In this document: positions 33,485 through 41,044 of the stretch, one piece after another
Layout: each line of letters opens with the position of its first letter
Numbering within the stretch: position 1 is the first letter of the stretch
Source of the DNA: an uncultured Lachnospiraceae bacterium
GTDB taxonomy: Bacteria; Bacillota; Clostridia; Lachnospirales; Lachnospiraceae
Assembly: GCA_910585075.1 (NCBI GenBank)
Contig: CAJUED010000009.1
Span: 35,922 to 99,921 of the forward strand
Length of the DNA: 64,000 nucleotides
Direction of reading: 5' to 3'
Notes under the pieces: generated by a model
What the model was told of the DNA's origin: nothing
Databases searched by the model: none
What the model saw: only the letters and a program-made list of their open reading frames with translations
Translations under genes and position numbers: made by a program

Positions 33485-35737
33485 TTAGTTCGATAAGCTG
33501 ACTTCTAAATCCTCTCCAAGCACTTCAAAGCTTACATTTCCGTTTCCACCCGTTACATACAAATCGATATTCCGCCCGTTCCTCACCGCTTCCGCCTGCA
33601 GCTGCACTTTACCACTCAGATCCGTCACAGCAGCTTTGGCGCTCATGCCGTCTTCCGGCAGATAGAGAAGGAGCCTTACCCCGTCGGAAAAATCATAGTC
33701 AGGCCGTGAGGTTTCCCTTCTCACAGCCAGGATGGTTCCCGGTCTTACCATCAAGGGCAGCGAAAAGAAATCATGGGTTTCCTTATGCCATCCGCCACCT
33801 TGCACAGTCGTTTTAGTGAGAAGGTTATACCAAACTCCTTCGGGCAGATAATATTCCACTTCACCGTCCGCACGGAAGACGGGAGCAACCAGCAAAGAGT
33901 CGCCCAACATATACTGTCTGTCCAATGTATCGCAGGCTCTGTTCCCGGGAAACTCTGCAAACATAGGCCGCAGCATGGGAATCCCTTCTTCATGGGAGAG
34001 CACTGCATAACGGTAGAGATAGGGCATCAGAGCACATTTGAGCTTTACAAATTTGCGCAGCACATCGCAGGCCTCCTCATCAAAAAGCCAGGGCACCCGG
34101 TAGGAGGAGGAGCCGTGGAGACGGCTGTGGGAGCTTAAAAGCCCGAACTGGCACCAGCGCTTGTATACATCAGCAGGAGCAGTCTGCTCAAAACCGCCCA
34201 TGTCGTGGCTCCAGAAACCAAAGCCGGCGCAGGCAAGGGAAAGACCGCCCCGCAGAGTTTCCGCCATGGAAAGGTAGGATGCGGAGCAGTCCCCGCCCCA
34301 GTGAGCCGGAAACTGCTGGCCGCCTGTGGTGGCGGAGCGGGCAAACAGAACCGCCTCACCTTTGCCCCTCTCACGTTCTAACAACTGATAAACGCACTGA
34401 TTATAAAGGAAAGTATAATAGTTGTGCATTTTCACAGGGTCGGAACCGTCAAAATAGACGATATCTTTCACGGGAATTCTCTCCCCGAAATCTGTCTTGA
34501 AGCAGTCCACGCCCATGTCCAGAAGGGTTTTTAATTTCTCCTGATACCAGGCAGCCGCATCCGGGTTGGTAAAGTCCACAAGTCCCATACCGGCCTGCCA
34601 CATATCCGTCTGCCACACACCGCCGTCCGTCTTTTTTACAAGGAAGCCCTGCTTCATGGCCTCATCAAAGAGAGGGGATTTCTGGCCGATATAGGGGTTG
34701 ATCCATACACATATTTTGAGTCCTTTGTCATGATAGCGTTTCAGCATTCCCACAGGGTCCGGGAAGGTTTTGGGATCCCAGGTAAAGTTGCACCATTCAT
34801 AGGCGTCCATCCAATAGCAGTCAAAATGGAAAACATGCAAAGGAATATCCCGCTGCGCCATCCCGTCTATAAAGCTGGAAGTAGTCTCCTCATCATAGTC
34901 GGTGGTAAAGGAGGTGGTGAGCCAAAGCCCGAAAGACCAGGCAGGGGGAAGGCCGGGCTTTCCGGTGAGCTGTGTATATTTTGCAATGGTTCCCTTGGGG
35001 GTGGAGCCGTTTATCAGGTAATAATCAAGCCGCTCGCCCTCTACGGAGAACTGAACCCGTTCCACCTTTTCGCTGGCAATCTCGTAGGAGACATCCCCCA
35101 CATTGTCAACCAGCACACCATAGCCTTTATTTGTGATGTAAAAAGGAATATTCTTATATGCAATCTCGCTGGAGGTGCCGCCGTCCTCGTTCCACATATC
35201 TACGACTTGCCCATTTTTTACAAAAGGCGTGAAACGTTCCCCCAGACCATAAATATATTCGCCAATATCCAGGGCAAGCTGCTCCACCATGTAGGATTTT
35301 CCGGTGTCATTGTTTTTCATCCGGGCCATATTGCGGAAACCGGTATCCGTAAGGGGGCGTTCCCCGTCAAAGAAGCGGATGCCCCAGCTCTGGGGACGCT
35401 TGTCTATAATGGCTTTGGTACGGCCGGTCTGATAAATGATTTCCGTGTCCGTCTCAGTGATGGAAACCTCAGGGCCGGTTTCCTGCACAGGGGCGAAAGG
35501 GCCCATATAAGGGGCTCCCTGAAAGTGGGTGATGGAAACCTTGATGACATCCTCCATGGGACTGGTCAGGCGGATGGTGAGCATGCCGATATTGAGACAG
35601 TCTCCCCGGCCTGTGATATGCTTTTCAGGGGCATAAAGGATCAGTTCATTTCCCGAAATCCGATGGTCTGCATATTCTACTGCATAGAGGGGCGTTATTT
35701 CTTTCCGCACCATCCAGTATCCTGAAGTGAATTTCAT
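33485..35737 (-). CDS. yicI: GH31 alpha-xylosidase (YicI/XylS-like)
   Basis: A 750-residue glycoside hydrolase family 31 enzyme without signal peptide, colinear with E. coli YicI. It removes alpha-1,6-linked xylose from xyloglucan-type oligosaccharides such as isoprimeverose. The nucleophile is Asp 416 in CFKTDFGERIP and the acid/base is Asp 483 in HWGGDCSASY; YYLINGSTPKGTI and WLTTSFTTDYDEET are also as in YicI. The ATG at 35737 has AAAGGAGG upstream; in-frame codons further upstream lack one. It is divergent from a LacI regulator, with promoter and palindromes between, so xyloside-dependent repression is likely. Confidence 0.93.
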   Translation of the reverse strand: MKFTSGYWMVRKEITPLYAVEYADHRISGNELILYAPEKHITGRGDCLNIGMLTIRLTSPMEDVIKVSITHFQGAPYMGPFAPVQETGPEVSITETDTEIIYQTGRTKAIIDKRPQSWGIRFFDGERPLTDTGFRNMARMKNNDTGKSYMVEQLALDIGEYIYGLGERFTPFVKNGQVVDMWNEDGGTSSEIAYKNIPFYITNKGYGVLVDNVGDVSYEIASEKVERVQFSVEGERLDYYLINGSTPKGTIAKYTQLTGKPGLPPAWSFGLWLTTSFTTDYDEETTSSFIDGMAQRDIPLHVFHFDCYWMDAYEWCNFTWDPKTFPDPVGMLKRYHDKGLKICVWINPYIGQKSPLFDEAMKQGFLVKKTDGGVWQTDMWQAGMGLVDFTNPDAAAWYQEKLKTLLDMGVDCFKTDFGERIPVKDIVYFDGSDPVKMHNYYTFLYNQCVYQLLERERGKGEAVLFARSATTGGQQFPAHWGGDCSASYLSMAETLRGGLSLACAGFGFWSHDMGGFEQTAPADVYKRWCQFGLLSSHSRLHGSSSYRVPWLFDEEACDVLRKFVKLKCALMPYLYRYAVLSHEEGIPMLRPMFAEFPGNRACDTLDRQYMLGDSLLVAPVFRADGEVEYYLPEGVWYNLLTKTTVQGGGWHKETHDFFSLPLMVRPGTILAVRRETSRPDYDFSDGVRLLLYLPEDGMSAKAAVTDLSGKVQLQAEAVRNGRNIDLYVTGGNGNVSFEVLGEDLEVSLSN

Positions 35738-35761
35738 GATTTTGCTCCTCCTTTTTGAAAT

Positions 35762-35774
35762 CCGAATCATTCGG
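35762..35774. promoter_or_regulatory. Palindrome in the alpha-xylosidase leader
   Basis: CCGAAT, C, ATTCGG. It lies downstream of the -10 of the minus-strand promoter and could be a repressor site. Confidence 0.45.
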
Positions 35775-35799
35775 TGTATTTTATATGACTGTTACCTAT

Positions 35800-35829
35800 A
35801 TTATAATCCGTAAGACGGCGGGAATACAA
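35800..35829 (-). promoter_or_regulatory. Promoter of the alpha-xylosidase gene
   Basis: On the minus strand TTGTAT (35824-35829), 18-base spacer, TATAAT (35800-35805). Confidence 0.6.
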
Positions 35830-35867
35830 TTTATTCTTGCAATTTTTGGCAATATCTATTATGATTG

Positions 35868-35886
35868 TTGGGAAATCGTTTTCCAA
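35868..35886. promoter_or_regulatory. LacI-type operator candidate
   Basis: TTGGGAAATCGTTTTCCAA, a near-palindrome with central CG, as usual for LacI-family operators. It lies between the divergent alpha-xylosidase and LacI genes. Confidence 0.55.
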
Positions 35887-35921
35887 TAAGGAAGGCAAAA
35901 CATATTTATATTAAGCAGGTG

Positions 35922-35948
35922 CAATTTGTGCCGGAGTGTCACAAATTG
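35922..35948. other. Inverted repeat followed by TTTT before the LacI gene
   Basis: CAATTTGTG (35922-35930) pairs with CACAAATTG (35940-35948), followed by TTTT. It could be an operator or a leader terminator; the 38-nt element follows it. Confidence 0.5.
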
Positions 35949-35957
35949 TTTTGATAC

Positions 35958-35995
35958 AATAAGCCGGAGCGCGAAGCAAGGCGGCGTTCGGCGGC
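35958..35995 (+). repeat. 38-nt repeat element, copy 5
   Basis: AATAAGCCG, GCGCGAAGC, GGCGGCGTT in the order of the other copies; again directly behind a stem-loop with T-run. Confidence 0.5.
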
Positions 35996-36018
35996 AACAC
36001 TCCGGAATGGGGAATTTT

Positions 36019-37008
36019 ATGGTTTCAATTAAAGATGTGGCAAGGCATGCCGGGGTAGCGATTTCCACGGTCTCAAAGGTGCTGAATCATTACCCGAATG
36101 TCAGTGAGGAGACAAAGGAAAAGGTCAACAAATCGGTGGAGGAGCTGAATTTTGTTCCCAATTCCGTGGCTGCCGCACTCTCGTCCAAGCAGGCCGGCCG
36201 GGTGGCGCTGCTTGTAAATTTAAGTAAAAAGTCTCAGGTGGTCGGTGAAATTGACTTACAGTACATTCAAGGGGCCATCAACAAGGCTATGGCGCTGAAT
36301 CTGGATGTAATCACCTTATTTTTTTCCATGTTTCAGAACAAAACTTTGGAGGAAATGATAAGATATCTGCAATCTCAAAGCATCACGGGCATTATTATTT
36401 ACGGCCTGACCAAAGAAGACACGGAACTGCGGGAGCTGATTGAAAGCGGGCAGTTTAAGTGTGTGGTAATTGACGCGCCCATTGTAAATGAAAACACATC
36501 GTCGGTAGGCATTGACCAACGGAAGGCGCAGCATGACGTGGCAGGAAAAACCATAGAGGAAAACAACTGCAGGCAGATTCTGTACATTACCGGTAAAAAG
36601 AACGGCTATGTGACTGAGGAACGCCTGTCCGGAATGGAGGATTTGGTGAAGGAGCGGGGGCTTACCATGGAGGTCCTTGACGGCAGCTTTTCAGAGCTGC
36701 GGGCCCGCAACATTACCCTGAAATATGGCAGAGAAAAAGATGTGGTGGTCTGTGCGTCCGATCTGATGGCAATCGGCGCCATGAAGGCCTTGACGGAGAT
36801 GGATATTTTCAGACCGGTGTGCGGCTTTGACGGTATTATCCTGATGGGGTATGTGGGCAAGCAAATGAACACGGTGCGGCAGGACTTTGCGGAAATATCC
36901 GCCTGTGCCATGGAGGAACTTTATCTGCTCATAAATGGTGGAAAAGGCCGGCAGGTCAGGGTGCCATACACGCTCGTGCGAATGAAATATATGGATATTA
37001 TCTGCTGA
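36019..37008 (+). CDS. LacI-family regulator divergent from the alpha-xylosidase gene
   Basis: A 329-residue LacI-type repressor with helix-turn-helix VSIKDVARHAGVAISTVSKV and hinge PNSVAAALSSKQ, followed by a sugar-sensing domain. It is not closely related to the two regulators at 20845 and 25667. The ATG at 36019 has GGGGA seven bases upstream; in-frame codons further upstream would start inside the repeat region. It probably represses the divergent GH31 gene through the palindromes between them, with a xyloside as inducer (inference). Confidence 0.88.
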   Translation: MVSIKDVARHAGVAISTVSKVLNHYPNVSEETKEKVNKSVEELNFVPNSVAAALSSKQAGRVALLVNLSKKSQVVGEIDLQYIQGAINKAMALNLDVITLFFSMFQNKTLEEMIRYLQSQSITGIIIYGLTKEDTELRELIESGQFKCVVIDAPIVNENTSSVGIDQRKAQHDVAGKTIEENNCRQILYITGKKNGYVTEERLSGMEDLVKERGLTMEVLDGSFSELRARNITLKYGREKDVVVCASDLMAIGAMKALTEMDIFRPVCGFDGIILMGYVGKQMNTVRQDFAEISACAMEELYLLINGGKGRQVRVPYTLVRMKYMDIIC

Positions 37009-37108
37009 CGGGTTTATACTGTAAATAATTACCGCAGGTAATGTGAGAATTTTGACAGAATATTTTCAATATAGAATTGCCAAGAAAAATTTAAAATGGA
37101 GGGAAATT

Positions 37109-39418
37109 ATGACGAAGCAGGCGAACTTACAAAAGGATGTGCTGGTCCTTAACATGGAGCAGCAGATGGAGGAAATCGCGGGACAGATGTTCGGCAAAGA
37201 AGTGGCAAAGCTTACAGATGCGGAAACCTACTATGTGATACTGGTGTATGTGAAGCGGCTTATGGCAGTGTCGGACGTAAACGAGGGGGAGAAGAAGGTT
37301 TATTACATCTCCGCCGAGTTCCTGATTGGAAAGCTTTTATCTAACAACTTAATTAATCTGAGAATTTATGGCAAGATGAATGAATTCTTAAAGAGCAAAG
37401 GAAAAAATCTTTCTACGATTGAAGAAATCGAACCGGAGCCTTCCCTTGGAAATGGGGGCCTGGGACGACTGGCAGCATGTTTCCTTGATTCCATTGCAAC
37501 AATGGGACTTCCCGGAGCGGGTATTGGCCTGAATTACCACTTCGGACTTTTTAAGCAGGTATTTAAGGACAGATTGCAGTGCGCGGAAAAGAATGACTGG
37601 ATAGAAGAAAATTCCTGGCTGACCAAAACGGATGTGACCTTTGACGTATATTTTGGGGACAAAAAGGTTACCTCCCGTCTTTATGACATTGATGTCACCG
37701 GATATAACAGCGGGGTGAACAGCCTGCATCTGTTTGATATTGAGTCCGTTGACGAGAGTATTGTGAAGGAAGGCATTGACTTTGATAAGGAAGATATTGA
37801 AAAGAACCTTACCCTGTTTTTGTACCCGGATGACTCCGATGAGGCGGGACATCTGCTTCGAATCTACCAGCAGTATTTTATGGTGAGCAACGCGGCCCAG
37901 CTGATTTTGCGTGAGATGAGGGAGAAGAAATATGATCTGCGCAAAATGTATGAGCATGCGGTGATCCAAATAAATGATACACACCCTACCATGGTTATTC
38001 CTGAGCTTATCCGTATTTTGGTGGAGGAGAAGGCCTTTACCATGGATGAAGCGATTGAGGTAGTGAGAAAGACCTGCGCTTACACCAATCACACAATCCT
38101 TGCGGAAGCCCTGGAAAAATGGCCTCTTGCTTACCTGGAAAAGGTAGTTCCCCAGCTGGTTCCTTACATTAAGGAACTGGATAAACGGGTTGCTGCAAAA
38201 TATGAGGATCCCAAGGTACAGATCATTGACGAGGACGGGCGGGTACACATGGCCCATATTGATATCCATTACGGATTCTCTGTGAACGGTGTTGCCGCTA
38301 TCCATACGGAAATTTTGAAGGATACGGAATTAAACGCTTTTTATAAGATTTATCCTGAGAAATTTAATAACAAGACAAACGGTATTACTTTCAGAAGATG
38401 GCTGATTGGCTGTAATCATGAGCTTTCCCGTTTCCTTTCGGATACCATTGGAGACAGCTTTAAAAAGAAAGCTGAGAAGCTTGAAAAGCTTTTGAAGTAT
38501 CAGGATAATCAGGAGGTGCTTGACCGCCTGGAAGAAATTAAGATGAACCGCAAGAAAGAGCTGGCAGATTATGTACAAAAGGCGGAAGGCGTTACCTTAG
38601 ATCCTGAGTCCATATTTGACATTCAGATCAAGAGGCTTCATGAGTACAAACGCCAGCAGATGAACGCCCTTTATATCATTCATAAATATCTGGAGATTAA
38701 GAATGGCAAAAAGCCTGTAAGGCCTCTTACCTTTATCTTTGGGGCGAAGGCGGCTCCCGCTTATGTGATTGCCCAGGATATTATTCACCTGCTCTTAGTG
38801 CTTCAGGAGATTGTAAATAACGACCCGGATGTGAGCCCCTACATGAAGGTGTTGATGGTGGAAAATTACAATGTAAGCTATGCTGAAAAGCTGATTCCTG
38901 CCTGTGATATATCCGAACAGATTTCTCTGGCGTCTAAAGAAGCTTCCGGAACCGGTAACATGAAGTTTATGTTAAACGGAGCCGTAACATTAGGTACTTC
39001 GGACGGCGCTAACGTGGAAATCCATGAGCTGGTAGGGGACGATAATATTTATATTTTCGGTGAGAAGTCAGAAACCGTTATCAAACACTATGAGAAGGCC
39101 GATTACGTGTCTAAGGATTATTATAAAAAGAGCCCTGTGATCAAGGAGGCAGTGGACTTTATTGTAGGAAAACAGGCTCTGGCTGTGGGCCATAAAGAAA
39201 ATCTGGAGCGGCTTTACAAGGAGCTTTTAAACAAAGACTGGTTTATGACGCTGCTTGATTTGGAGGATTACATTGCGGTTAAGGACAAAGCTTTTGCCGA
39301 TTATGAAGATAGACAGAAGTGGAAAAAGATGATGCTTGTGAACATTGCAAAGGCAGGTTTCTTCTCATCTGACAGGACCATTGCGGAATATAATAAGGAT
39401 ATTTGGAAGTTGAAATAA
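37109..39418 (+). CDS. glgP: Glycogen/starch/alpha-glucan phosphorylase
   Basis: A 769-residue PLP-dependent phosphorylase that releases glucose 1-phosphate from alpha-1,4-glucans. Signatures are EPSLGNGGLGRLAACFLDS near the N-terminus, INDTHPTM, DIQIKRLHEYKRQQMN and the PLP site EASGTGNMKFMLNGA with its Lys. The length is at the short end for bacterial GlgP, without obvious deletion of catalytic parts. The ATG at 37109 has GGAGGG upstream; an in-frame ATG at 37043 lacks a site. It stands between the LacI gene and trpB2 and probably belongs to core glycogen metabolism rather than to the xylosidase locus. Confidence 0.95.
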   Translation: MTKQANLQKDVLVLNMEQQMEEIAGQMFGKEVAKLTDAETYYVILVYVKRLMAVSDVNEGEKKVYYISAEFLIGKLLSNNLINLRIYGKMNEFLKSKGKNLSTIEEIEPEPSLGNGGLGRLAACFLDSIATMGLPGAGIGLNYHFGLFKQVFKDRLQCAEKNDWIEENSWLTKTDVTFDVYFGDKKVTSRLYDIDVTGYNSGVNSLHLFDIESVDESIVKEGIDFDKEDIEKNLTLFLYPDDSDEAGHLLRIYQQYFMVSNAAQLILREMREKKYDLRKMYEHAVIQINDTHPTMVIPELIRILVEEKAFTMDEAIEVVRKTCAYTNHTILAEALEKWPLAYLEKVVPQLVPYIKELDKRVAAKYEDPKVQIIDEDGRVHMAHIDIHYGFSVNGVAAIHTEILKDTELNAFYKIYPEKFNNKTNGITFRRWLIGCNHELSRFLSDTIGDSFKKKAEKLEKLLKYQDNQEVLDRLEEIKMNRKKELADYVQKAEGVTLDPESIFDIQIKRLHEYKRQQMNALYIIHKYLEIKNGKKPVRPLTFIFGAKAAPAYVIAQDIIHLLLVLQEIVNNDPDVSPYMKVLMVENYNVSYAEKLIPACDISEQISLASKEASGTGNMKFMLNGAVTLGTSDGANVEIHELVGDDNIYIFGEKSETVIKHYEKADYVSKDYYKKSPVIKEAVDFIVGKQALAVGHKENLERLYKELLNKDWFMTLLDLEDYIAVKDKAFADYEDRQKWKKMMLVNIAKAGFFSSDRTIAEYNKDIWKLK

Positions 39419-39506
39419 AGGTGTTGTAAACTCAAAGAAGAAGACGTGGAACAGAACAAAGAAGAATAAAGTACAGCGTAAGAGCGCAGAATGGAGAATC
39501 TAAGCA

Positions 39507-40889
39507 ATGAGTGAAAAAATTCCTTACAAAATTTATCTGGAAGAAAGTGAGATGCCGGACAGCTGGTACAATGTGCGTGCGGATATGAAAAACAAACCCG
39601 CGCCACTTTTGAATCCGGGGACTTTAAAGCCGTTGACTCTTGAGGAGATGAGCGGGATTTTCTGCGAGGAGCTGTGTAAGCAGGAGCTGGACGACACAAC
39701 GCCCTATTTCAAAATCCCGGAGGAAATCAAGAATTTTTATAAAATGTACCGTCCTTCACCTCTTGTACGCGCATACTGTCTTGAGGAAAAACTGCAGACG
39801 CCGGCCAAGATTTACTATAAGTTTGAGGGAAACAATACAAGCGGAAGCCACAAGTTAAATTCTGCCATTGCCCAGGCATATTATGCAAAGAATCAGGGCC
39901 TTAAGGGTGTTACCACGGAAACAGGCGCGGGCCAGTGGGGAACCGCCTTGTCCATGGCATGCGCTTATCTGGGACTTGACTGTCAGGTATATATGGTGAA
40001 ATGTTCTTATGAGCAAAAGCCTTTCCGCAGGGAGGTTATGCGTACTTATGGGGCAAATGTCACACCCTCCCCTTCCGATACCACCAAGGTGGGCCGTAAG
40101 ATTTTAGAGGAGTTCCCTGGCACCACGGGCAGTCTTGGCTGTGCTATATCAGAGGCAGTGGAGGCAGCTACCTCACAGGAGGGATACCGTTATGTGCTGG
40201 GCTCTGTGCTGACACAGGTTCTGCTTCATCAGTCAGTGATTGGCTTGGAGAGCAAGATAGCCATGGATAAGTATGGAATCAAACCGGACATTATCATTGG
40301 ATGTGCAGGCGGCGGCTCTAACTTAGGCGGATTGATTTCCCCCTTCATGGGCGAGAAGCTGAGGGGAGAAGCGGATTATCGCTTTATAGCGGTGGAACCG
40401 GCTTCCTGTCCAAGTCTTACCAGAGGAAAATATGTATATGATTTCTGCGATACGGGTAAGGTGTGTCCTCTTGCAAAGATGTACACCTTAGGCAGCGGTT
40501 TTATTCCAGCACCCAACCATGCGGGAGGACTCCGCTATCACGGTATGAGTTCCGTACTGTCCCAGCTGTATGCGGATGGCTATATGGAAGCGGTAAGCGT
40601 GGAACAGACAGCCGTATTTAAAGCAGCGGAGGAGTTTGCAAGAGTGGAGGGCATCCTGCCCGCACCGGAAAGCTCCCATGCAATCAAAGTGGCTGTGGAC
40701 GAAGCTTTAAAGTGTAAAGAGACAGGGGAGGAAAAGACCATTCTCTTTGGACTTACGGGAACAGGCTATTTCGACATGGTGGCATATGAGAGGTTCCACA
40801 ATGGAGAGATGGTGGATTATATTCCTTCGGATGAGGAGCTGGCGAAGGGATTTGCGGGGATTCCGCAGTTTCCCGGGAATGAGATTTAA
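39507..40889 (+). CDS. trpB: Tryptophan synthase beta-like protein, TrpB2 type
   Basis: A 460-residue TrpB2-type PLP enzyme, longer than the TrpB1 that pairs with TrpA (about 400). It shows RPSPLVRAYCLEE, the PLP Lys in NTSGSHKLNSA, ETGAGQWGTALSMA and the phosphate loop CAGGGSNLGG. TrpB2 makes tryptophan from indole and serine and usually acts without TrpA; no trpA or other trp gene is near. GGAGA precedes the ATG. A terminator overlapping the secA promoter follows. Confidence 0.92.
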   Translation: MSEKIPYKIYLEESEMPDSWYNVRADMKNKPAPLLNPGTLKPLTLEEMSGIFCEELCKQELDDTTPYFKIPEEIKNFYKMYRPSPLVRAYCLEEKLQTPAKIYYKFEGNNTSGSHKLNSAIAQAYYAKNQGLKGVTTETGAGQWGTALSMACAYLGLDCQVYMVKCSYEQKPFRREVMRTYGANVTPSPSDTTKVGRKILEEFPGTTGSLGCAISEAVEAATSQEGYRYVLGSVLTQVLLHQSVIGLESKIAMDKYGIKPDIIIGCAGGGSNLGGLISPFMGEKLRGEADYRFIAVEPASCPSLTRGKYVYDFCDTGKVCPLAKMYTLGSGFIPAPNHAGGLRYHGMSSVLSQLYADGYMEAVSVEQTAVFKAAEEFARVEGILPAPESSHAIKVAVDEALKCKETGEEKTILFGLTGTGYFDMVAYERFHNGEMVDYIPSDEELAKGFAGIPQFPGNEI

Positions 40890-40930
40890 GAAAACGATGG
40901 GTTTTTTATAAAATGATAATATTTGAATAG

Positions 40931-40975
40931 TTGAATATAAACTGCAAATCTGATACAATAAGGTTTGCAGTTTTT
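40931..40975 (+). promoter_or_regulatory. secA promoter overlapping the trpB2 terminator
   Basis: TTGAAT (40931-40936), 17-base spacer, TACAAT (40954-40959). In the same bases CTGCAAA (40942-40948) pairs with TTTGCAG (40964-40970), followed by TTTTT. The -10 lies in the hairpin loop, so the secA start would fall in the right arm. Confidence 0.6.
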
Positions 40976-41044
40976 ATTAAGTATATTAGGATGTGCCCGC
41001 GCCTGAATTTGTGGGCTGCCTGCAGCATGGAGGCTATAATTATA

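Noticed and set aside
34730..35725. Long open frame on the plus strand opposite the alpha-xylosidase gene
   Set aside because: It is fully antisense to a clear GH31 gene, its translation resembles no family, and no ribosome binding site precedes it.
37388..38305. Long open minus-strand frame opposite glycogen phosphorylase
   Set aside because: Shadow of a conserved gene; composition is what the reverse of that gene would give.
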